From contig NZ_FNBA01000003.1 in NCBI RefSeq assembly GCF_900102055.1, positions 1-64,000 on the forward strand: 64,000 nt of DNA, given 5' to 3'. The DNA is from Ulvibacter litoralis. Lineage in GTDB: Bacteria > Bacteroidota > Bacteroidia > Flavobacteriales > Flavobacteriaceae. The notes under the pieces are model-generated. The model searched no databases. It worked only from the letters and a program-made list of their open reading frames with translations, and was not told the origin of the DNA. Position 1 is the first letter of the stretch. Every line of letters starts with the position of its first letter. The translations under genes were made by a program, and so were the position numbers. This document shows positions 43,250-49,398 of this stretch, in pieces.

Positions 43250-45790
43250 ATGAATAAAACACAACATTACGTACAAGGACAATGGCAATCTGGAAGTGGT
43301 GAAGGAATTCCCGTTTTAGATTCTATTACGGGTGAACATTTTACAAGTACCACGATTGAAGGACTAGATGTTCCGTCTATTTTGCAATACGGAAGAGCTA
43401 AAGGAGCTACGCTTCGTAAAATGACGTTTCAGCAACGAGGAAATATGTTGAAAAGTCTGGCGTTGTATCTTGACAAACGAAAACAAGCTTTTTACGAAAT
43501 TAGCTACCGTACAGGAGCTACAAAAAGAGATAGTTGGGTAGATATTGAAGGGGGCTTCGGAAATTTATTTGCCAATGCTTCTCTTCGGAAACTGTTTCCA
43601 AATCAGTCGTATCACGTAGAAGGAGATCCTATCGATTTGTCTCGTGGCGGACGTTTTATGGCGCATCACATTATGGTACCTCGCGAAGGAGTTGCTGTTC
43701 ATATCAATGCCTTTAATTTCCCTGTTTGGGGAATGTTAGAGAAATGTGCTGTAAACTGGATGGCTGGAATGCCAGCAGTTGTATTACCAGCTCCACAGAC
43801 GGCTTATTTAACAGAAGCTGTAGTAAGAGAAATTATCGCCTCAGGAATTTTACCTGAAGGTTCCTTACAGCTCATTTCTGGGACTGCTAAAAATATATTA
43901 GATACCGTACAATCACAAGATGTCGTGACCTTTACAGGTTCGGCAAAGATTGGGCGATTGCTTAAAAACCATCCACAACTAACGGCAGAGTCTGTTCCAT
44001 TTACGATGGAGGCAGATAGTTTAAATGCGGCTATTTTGGGGAAAGATGCCGTTCCTGGAACACCAGAATTCGACTTGTTTGTAAAAGAAGTACGCAACGA
44101 AATGACGACGAAATGTGGACAAAAATGTACGGCGATTCGTCGTATTATCGTACCGCAAGAATTGATAGAAGATGTACAAATTGCGTTGGCAAATCAGTTA
44201 GACAAAGTAACCATTGGCGACCCTCGATTGAGAGAAGTGCGAATGGGAAGTTTGGTGAGTGATGCACAACGAAATAGTGTGAAAGAGCAGGTGGCTAAAA
44301 TTGCGGAGACCGCTGAGATGGTCTACGGAAACTACGACGATTTTGAAGCGGTAGGTGCAGATTCAAAAAAGGGAGCTTTTATGAAACCTATTTTGATGCG
44401 CGAAGACCATCCGTTGCAAAATGAAGCAGCACATATTACGGAAGCTTTTGGCCCCGTAAGTACGTTAATGCCTTATAATACGTTAGAAGATGCAATTACT
44501 TTGGCGAAAATGGGGAAAGGTTCTTTGGTAAGTTCAATTGTTACCAATGACGATAAAATCGCAAGAGAATACGCTGTAAATGCTGCAAGTCATCACGGTC
44601 GTATTCTAATTTTAAATCGGGAGTCAGCCAAGCAAAGTACAGGACATGGTTCGCCATTACCGGGATTAATTCACGGAGGACCAGGACGTGCCGGTGGAGG
44701 TGAAGAAATGGGTGGAATGCGTGGTATCAAGCATTATTTACAACGTTGCGCAATTCAGGGAAGTCCGACGACCTTGACAGAAGTAACTGGTATGTACCAA
44801 CCAAAAGCCGATTATAAAGAATCGCCAAAACACCCTTTTGCATATCATTGGGAAGACATCCAACCTGGAATGTCTTTAAAAACTCACAACCGAACCATTA
44901 CAGATACGGATATTGTAAACTTCGGAAATATAACGTGGGACCATTTTTATGCGCATACAGATATTACAAGTCTCGACGGAAGCATTTTTGAAAAACGAAC
45001 GGCTCACGGATATTTCATCATTTCGATGGCGGCAGGATTGTTTGTGTATCCAAATAAAGGACCCGTAGCGGCAAACTATGGTTTAGAAGAAATTCGATTT
45101 TTACGTCCTATTTACCACAATGATACGTTGTACGTACGGTTAACGTGCAAGCAAAAAGTAGATAGAGACAGTAGAGGACAAGAACATCCCAGCGGAATTG
45201 TAAAATGGTATGTTGAAATTTTTGATGCCAATGTAGATGCAACAAACGCTATTTTACCTCCAGGAGCCGAGAAGGAAGATCCATTAGTATGTATTGCAAC
45301 AATTCTTACCATGGTAGAAAAGAAGCAAGAGGTGTTTACTGAAATGACTTCGGAAAAAATAGCGGAATGTTTGCAGAAACTTACTCCAGAATCAAAACCG
45401 AAATGGGGAATTATGACACCGCAACACATGCTGGAGCATTTAGAGTATACATATAAAATAGCTTCGGGAGAACTACAAGATTTTGAGATAGCAACACCTG
45501 AAAAGTATCTAGATGTGGTTCATGACAGCTTGTATAATTTTGAAAAATTTCCGCAGAATTCAAAATTTCCTCAGTTAGAAAAAGATACGTTAGCACCATT
45601 GGTGCATCCCGATTTGCAAACAGCAAAAGAGATGTTTACGGCACAACGATATAAGTATTTAGATTTTTTTAAGAACAACCCGGATGCAGTTTTAAAGAAT
45701 TTAGTGTTTGGAGAATTAAATAGGTACGAGTCTTATTTATTGGAACGAAAACATTTGAATCATCATTTTGAACAATTTGATTTGCTGTAG
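43250..45790 (+). CDS. paaZ: Bifunctional oxepin-CoA hydrolase / semialdehyde dehydrogenase fused to a DinB/DUF1569-like domain
   Basis: The 846-residue protein has an aldehyde dehydrogenase domain (about 1-520, catalytic Cys in CGQKCTAIRR). A MaoC-like enoyl-CoA hydratase domain follows (about 530-690, NITWDHFYAHTD ... AHGYF). These open the oxepin ring and oxidise the resulting aldehyde. E. coli PaaZ ends here at about 681 residues. This protein adds about 150 residues resembling a DinB/DUF1569 helical bundle, with possible metal histidines in MTPQHMLEHLEY and KHLNHHFEQF. The role of the added domain is unknown. Confidence 0.93.
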   Translation: MNKTQHYVQGQWQSGSGEGIPVLDSITGEHFTSTTIEGLDVPSILQYGRAKGATLRKMTFQQRGNMLKSLALYLDKRKQAFYEISYRTGATKRDSWVDIEGGFGNLFANASLRKLFPNQSYHVEGDPIDLSRGGRFMAHHIMVPREGVAVHINAFNFPVWGMLEKCAVNWMAGMPAVVLPAPQTAYLTEAVVREIIASGILPEGSLQLISGTAKNILDTVQSQDVVTFTGSAKIGRLLKNHPQLTAESVPFTMEADSLNAAILGKDAVPGTPEFDLFVKEVRNEMTTKCGQKCTAIRRIIVPQELIEDVQIALANQLDKVTIGDPRLREVRMGSLVSDAQRNSVKEQVAKIAETAEMVYGNYDDFEAVGADSKKGAFMKPILMREDHPLQNEAAHITEAFGPVSTLMPYNTLEDAITLAKMGKGSLVSSIVTNDDKIAREYAVNAASHHGRILILNRESAKQSTGHGSPLPGLIHGGPGRAGGGEEMGGMRGIKHYLQRCAIQGSPTTLTEVTGMYQPKADYKESPKHPFAYHWEDIQPGMSLKTHNRTITDTDIVNFGNITWDHFYAHTDITSLDGSIFEKRTAHGYFIISMAAGLFVYPNKGPVAANYGLEEIRFLRPIYHNDTLYVRLTCKQKVDRDSRGQEHPSGIVKWYVEIFDANVDATNAILPPGAEKEDPLVCIATILTMVEKKQEVFTEMTSEKIAECLQKLTPESKPKWGIMTPQHMLEHLEYTYKIASGELQDFEIATPEKYLDVVHDSLYNFEKFPQNSKFPQLEKDTLAPLVHPDLQTAKEMFTAQRYKYLDFFKNNPDAVLKNLVFGELNRYESYLLERKHLNHHFEQFDLL

Positions 45791-45808
45791 CAAATTTTGA
45801 CAGGAACT

Positions 45809-45833
45809 GTCACTGCGCACTTGTTGCGCAGAC
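45809..45833 (+). repeat. Palindromic repeat copy f, left end of first GIY-YIG element
   Basis: GTC precedes ACTGCGCA and TGCGCAGA (7 of 8 pairs) around CTTGT. It aligns base for base with the inverted copy g at the other side of the GIY-YIG gene, sharing CGCACTTGTTGCG. Confidence 0.85.
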
Positions 45834-45857
45834 GCTTAAATAGAAAACCAATGTAGA

Positions 45858-46187
45858 ATGAAAATGCCGCGCGAACACAAGTATTATACATACATCCTCA
45901 CGCACGAAAATAATCATATTTTCTATGTAGGAGTAACAAATAATATGAAGCGCCGGACAGCAGAACATAAAGCGTCAACACATGGAACACATGTAGGGAG
46001 ATATAACATTAAGAAATTAGTCTATTTTGAAGAACATCAATGGATTCAAGAGGCTGTTAGAAGAGAGAAAACGATTAAAAAGTGGAAACGAGAATGGAAA
46101 ATAAACATTATTACTGAAATGAATCCTGAATGGGAAGATTTAAGTGATGATTGGGACCTTTCTAAGTTTGCAATAGAAAACGAATAA
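45858..46187 (+). CDS. Small GIY-YIG nuclease, bracketed by palindromes (first copy)
   Basis: The 109-residue single-domain nuclease has the GIY-YIG core as TYILTHENNHIFYVGVTN, with the catalytic Arg in MKRRTAEHK and the glutamate in RREKTIKKWKR. Small stand-alone GIY-YIG proteins of this type are common, but their function is largely unknown. It interrupts the paaZ-paaF gap and has no evident link to aromatic degradation. Inverted copies of a 25-base palindrome lie 24 bp before its start and 2 bp after its stop, so gene and palindromes look like one 406-bp unit. Confidence 0.88.
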   Translation: MKMPREHKYYTYILTHENNHIFYVGVTNNMKRRTAEHKASTHGTHVGRYNIKKLVYFEEHQWIQEAVRREKTIKKWKREWKINIITEMNPEWEDLSDDWDLSKFAIENE

Positions 46188-46189
46188 CC

Positions 46190-46214
46190 GAATCCGCAAC
46201 AAGTGCGGATTGAC
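46190..46214 (-). repeat. Palindromic repeat copy g, right end of first GIY-YIG element
   Basis: On the minus strand: GTC, AATCCGCA, CTTGT, TGCGGATT, C, with perfect 8-bp arms. It is the inverted partner of copy f. Confidence 0.85.
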
Positions 46215-46243
46215 ATATTAATAAACATTTCAGAAAGAAGTTT

Positions 46244-46996
46244 ATGACTAGTCCATACGTAAAAGAAGAAATAAACAACGGAGTTTCAACCATAGAATTC
46301 TTCCATCCAGCACACAATAGTCTGCCGGGAGATATTCTTGAAAAGTTGAGAAAAACAATTAAAGAAGCTGGAGAAAATGACGATGTAAAAGTGATTATTC
46401 TGAAAAGTGGAGGCGAACGTACTTTTTGTGCAGGAGCAAGCTTTAAGGAACTTATTAATATTAACGATGCTGAAACTGGACGCGTATTTTTCAGTGGGTT
46501 TGCAAACGTTATAAACGCTATGCGTAAATGTCCAAAATTTATCATTGGGCGTGTGCAAGGGAAAACTGTAGGAGGAGGAGTTGGAGTCGCTTCAGCAACC
46601 GATTACTGTATGGCTTCCAAGTTCGCTAGTATTAAGTTGAGTGAATTGAATGTTGGAATCGGACCGTTTGTAGTAGGACCTGCTGTGGAACGAAAACTAG
46701 GGCTTACAGGAATGAGTCAAATCGCCATCGATGCCAATACCTTTTACGATGCAGAATGGGCTCGCCAAAAAGGATTGTACGCGCAAGTATATGATTCTAC
46801 GGAAGCTTTAGATGAAGCGGTGCAAGCTTTTGCTGAAAATTTATGCACCTATAATCCTGAAGCCATGAAAGAAATGAAGAAGGTACTATGGGAAGGAACT
46901 GAAAACTGGGATACATTATTAGCTGAAAGAGCGGTGATTAGCGGAAGACTAGTATTAAGCGATTTCACAAAAGAAACATTGAAACGATTTAAATAA
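46244..46996 (+). CDS. Enoyl-CoA hydratase/isomerase, PaaF-like
   Basis: The 250-residue crotonase-fold protein has oxyanion-hole segments TFCAGASFKELI and QGKTVGGGVGVASATDYCMA. By position it could hydrate 2,3-dehydroadipyl-CoA like PaaF. In the active-site region (ELNVGIGPFVVGPAVER) the usual glutamate pair is not obvious, so I leave the symbol empty. It lies between the first GIY-YIG element and paaY. Confidence 0.82.
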   Translation: MTSPYVKEEINNGVSTIEFFHPAHNSLPGDILEKLRKTIKEAGENDDVKVIILKSGGERTFCAGASFKELININDAETGRVFFSGFANVINAMRKCPKFIIGRVQGKTVGGGVGVASATDYCMASKFASIKLSELNVGIGPFVVGPAVERKLGLTGMSQIAIDANTFYDAEWARQKGLYAQVYDSTEALDEAVQAFAENLCTYNPEAMKEMKKVLWEGTENWDTLLAERAVISGRLVLSDFTKETLKRFK

Positions 46997-47000
46997 AAAT

Positions 47001-47066
47001 AAACCGCAAAATGTAAAACTGAAAAATTCAAAATTTTAAAGGTTTACATTTTTAATTTTTCGGTTT
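47001..47066. repeat. AT-rich inverted repeat, copy 2
   Basis: AAACCG (47001-47006) pairs with CGGTTT (47061-47066). Within them AAAATGTAAA is matched by TTTACATTTT. The left half is nearly the same as the element at 41883. It is located 18 bp before paaY. Confidence 0.6.
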
Positions 47067-47083
47067 GGAATTTTACATTGATT

Positions 47084-47701
47084 ATGATTTACAGTTTTAA
47101 AGGACATATTCCCGTAGTACACGAATCTAGTTTTGTGCATCCGTTAGCGGCTGTGACTGGAAATGTAATTATTGGAAAAAACTGTTACATAGGTCCTGGT
47201 GCTGCGATTCGTGGCGATTGGGGAGAGATTATCTTGGAAGACGGCGTAAACGTACAAGAAAACTGTACGGTGCATATGTTTCCAGGAAAGAGCATTGTGT
47301 TGAAAGAAGGCGCTCATGTGGGTCATGGAGCTGTAATACACGGCGCTAATTTAGGACGTAATTGTTTGATAGGGATGAACAGCGTGATTATGGATGGTGC
47401 CGAGATAGGAAATGAATGCATTGTAGGTGCGATGGCTTTTGTGAAAGCCGAAGAAGTATTTGAACCTAGAAATCTCATCGTAGGAAATCCTGCAAAGGCA
47501 ATCAAAGAGGTTTCAGATGAAATGATTGCTTGGAAAACAGCCGGAACAAAATTGTACCAACAATTACCTGCCGATTGTCATGAGAGTTTAAAGGAAGTTG
47601 AACCCTTGCGTGAGATTCCGAAGAATAGACCGAAACAAGAAGATTTTTATAAAACGCTAAACCAATTCCTGCGCAGGCAGGAATCTCATTCTAAAGAATA
47701 A
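47084..47701 (+). CDS. paaY: PaaY-like hexapeptide-repeat thioesterase / gamma-carbonic anhydrase-type protein
   Basis: The 205-residue left-handed beta-helix protein has hexapeptide repeats with metal-binding histidines in VHMFPG and GAHVGHGAVIHGA. PaaY proteins hydrolyse dead-end thioesters of the pathway. I chose ATG 47084 rather than TTG 47078 because MIYSFKGHIPVVHES is the usual start. The C-terminal residues FLRRQESHSKE are encoded by a palindromic repeat and appear to be an acquired tail. The stop overlaps the next GIY-YIG start by one base. Confidence 0.9.
   Translation: MIYSFKGHIPVVHESSFVHPLAAVTGNVIIGKNCYIGPGAAIRGDWGEIILEDGVNVQENCTVHMFPGKSIVLKEGAHVGHGAVIHGANLGRNCLIGMNSVIMDGAEIGNECIVGAMAFVKAEEVFEPRNLIVGNPAKAIKEVSDEMIAWKTAGTKLYQQLPADCHESLKEVEPLREIPKNRPKQEDFYKTLNQFLRRQESHSKE
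47665..47690 (+). repeat. Palindromic repeat copy h, left end of second GIY-YIG element
   Basis: ATTCCTGC and GCAGGAAT are perfect 8-bp arms around GCAG, followed by CTCATT. It lies inside the 3' end of paaY and is translated. Copy i is its inverted partner. Confidence 0.85.
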
Positions 47702-48018
47702 TGAGTATATGGTACGTCTATATGATTGCAAATAAGCCTAACGGTGTTTTGTACATTGGGTGTACACACAATATAGAAGAAAGAGTAAAAGAACACAAAT
47801 TAAAGATATACCCTAATAGTTTCACCGCTAGATATAATTGTGATAAAATAATATATTTTGAAGAAATAAATGCTGGAGACATTGCTTCAAATCGTGAAAA
47901 GCAAATGAAGAAATGGAAAAGAGAATGGAAGGTCAAGTTAATAGAAGAAATGAACCCAAGTTGGATGGACTTAAGTTTAAATTGGAATTTAAATTTTAAT
48001 AAATTAAGGAATGAGTAA
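47701..48018 (+). CDS. Small GIY-YIG nuclease, bracketed by palindromes (second copy)
   Basis: The 105-residue single-domain nuclease has the core VYMIANKPNGVLYIGCTHN and the glutamate motif NREKQMKKWKREWK. It is related to the first copy; both end in a conserved MNP-W-DLS tail. Its start overlaps the paaY stop by 1 bp and its stop overlaps the E2 start by 8 bp. The flanking palindromes h and i are inverted to each other, one in each neighbouring gene. The unit of palindromes plus gene spans 47665-48047. Confidence 0.88.
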   Translation: MSIWYVYMIANKPNGVLYIGCTHNIEERVKEHKLKIYPNSFTARYNCDKIIYFEEINAGDIASNREKQMKKWKREWKVKLIEEMNPSWMDLSLNWNLNFNKLRNE

Positions 48019-49315
48019 CGAAAAGAGATTCCTGCCTACGCATGAATTTACAATGCCCAAAATGGGCGAGAGCATTACAGAAGGAACCATTTTAAACTGG
48101 TTGGTAGAAGAAGGCGATTCTTTTGAAGAAGGCGATATTTTGTGCGAAGTTGCTACCGATAAAGTAGATAACGAAGTACCTGCTCCTGCTTCAGGAAAAA
48201 TGATTCAGCATTTGTACGCCCCAAAATCTGTAGTCGAAGTAGGAACCGCAATTGCATTATTGGAACTTTCAGGCGAGGCTAAAACAGAAGTTTCCGAAGC
48301 AACAAAAACGAAAGCTCCTGTAGAGAAAAAGAACGTTAAAAAAACAGTAGCACCTTCAAAAGGGACGCAGCAAAAAGCATTTAAAGTAAACGAGAATGTA
48401 TTTATTTCTCCATTGGTGGATGCAGTAGCTCGAAAAAATCACATCAGTTACGAGGAGTTGGCACGTATTCCAGCAACAGGTAATAAAGGACGTTTGCGTA
48501 AAAGTGATGTGGTAAATTATATTGCTGAAGGGCGTCCGTTTCAGTTTGCACAACCCGTTTCTGAAAATTCAGGATTTCAAGTTCCTGACTTAAAATTTGA
48601 CAAGGGCACAGGGAAAATTGTGGAGATGGATCGCATGCGTGAGATGATTGCAGACCACATGGTGTATAGCAAGCATACAAGTCCGCATGTTACGGCATAT
48701 ATTGAAGCAGATCTTACCGATATGGTTACTTGGCGGAATGCGAATAAATTAAAATTTTTAGATAAACACGGTGAGAAATTAACGTTTACGCCTTTGTTTA
48801 TTGAAGCTGTAGCGAAAGCTATCAAAGATTTTCCGATGATAAATTCATCCTTAGATGGGAAGAATATTATTGTAAAAGAAGACATCAATATCGGAATGGC
48901 AACTGCTTTGCCAACTGGAAATTTAATTGTGCCAGTGGTTAAAAATGCAGATCAGAAAAACTTAAAAGAATTAGCTTCTTCCACCAACGAATTGGTTGGA
49001 AAATCACGCTCTGGAAAATTAAAAGGCGATGATATGAAGGGAAGCACATTCACCATTAGTAATGTGGGAACCTTTGGAAGTTTGATGGGAACGCCCATTA
49101 TAAATCAGCCGGAAGCAGCCATTTTAGCGACTGGAATTATAAAAAAACGTGCTGAGGTGATTGAAAAACCTGAGGGAGATACGATTGAAATACGTAGTAT
49201 GATGTATTTATCCTTATCGTTCGATCATCGGATTGTAGATGGGTATTTGGCAGGCTCTTTTTTAAGAAGAGTAGGAGATTATATGGAGCAATTTGATGTG
49301 AAAAGAACGTATTAA
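48011..49315 (+). CDS. 2-oxoacid dehydrogenase E2 (dihydrolipoamide acyltransferase)
   Basis: The 434-residue protein has one lipoyl domain (about 12-90, MPKMGESITEGTI, lipoyl Lys in CEVATDKVDNEV). A peripheral-subunit binding domain follows (about 135-175, ISPLVDAVARKNHI). A catalytic acyltransferase domain ends it (about 205-434, LSLSFDHRIVDGYLAGSFL). It resembles branched-chain-type E2. Residues 6-12 (RFLPTHE) come from a palindromic repeat, so the N-terminus is altered. An alternative start at Met15 (48053) would skip it. It is followed by the matching fused E1. Confidence 0.93.
   Translation: MSNEKRFLPTHEFTMPKMGESITEGTILNWLVEEGDSFEEGDILCEVATDKVDNEVPAPASGKMIQHLYAPKSVVEVGTAIALLELSGEAKTEVSEATKTKAPVEKKNVKKTVAPSKGTQQKAFKVNENVFISPLVDAVARKNHISYEELARIPATGNKGRLRKSDVVNYIAEGRPFQFAQPVSENSGFQVPDLKFDKGTGKIVEMDRMREMIADHMVYSKHTSPHVTAYIEADLTDMVTWRNANKLKFLDKHGEKLTFTPLFIEAVAKAIKDFPMINSSLDGKNIIVKEDINIGMATALPTGNLIVPVVKNADQKNLKELASSTNELVGKSRSGKLKGDDMKGSTFTISNVGTFGSLMGTPIINQPEAAILATGIIKKRAEVIEKPEGDTIEIRSMMYLSLSFDHRIVDGYLAGSFLRRVGDYMEQFDVKRTY
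48025..48047 (-). repeat. Palindromic repeat copy i, right end of second GIY-YIG element
   Basis: ATTCCTGC and GCATGAAT (one mismatch) surround CTAC, preceded by GAG. Its reverse complement aligns with copy h, including the CTC trailer. It lies in the 5' end of the E2 gene. Confidence 0.8.
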
Positions 49316-49398
49316 TCGTTTTGTATTTAATCATTGCAGTAGAATAAATTACGAATGTTAGGTGGAGCACCGTCGAAACCGAATTAAATTAGACACCA

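Noticed and set aside
45809-48047. Conventional insertion sequence explanation for the GIY-YIG units
   Set aside because: No transposase and no long terminal inverted repeats are seen. Each unit contains only a nuclease gene and short internal palindromes, so I kept it as a REP-like hypothesis instead of calling an IS.
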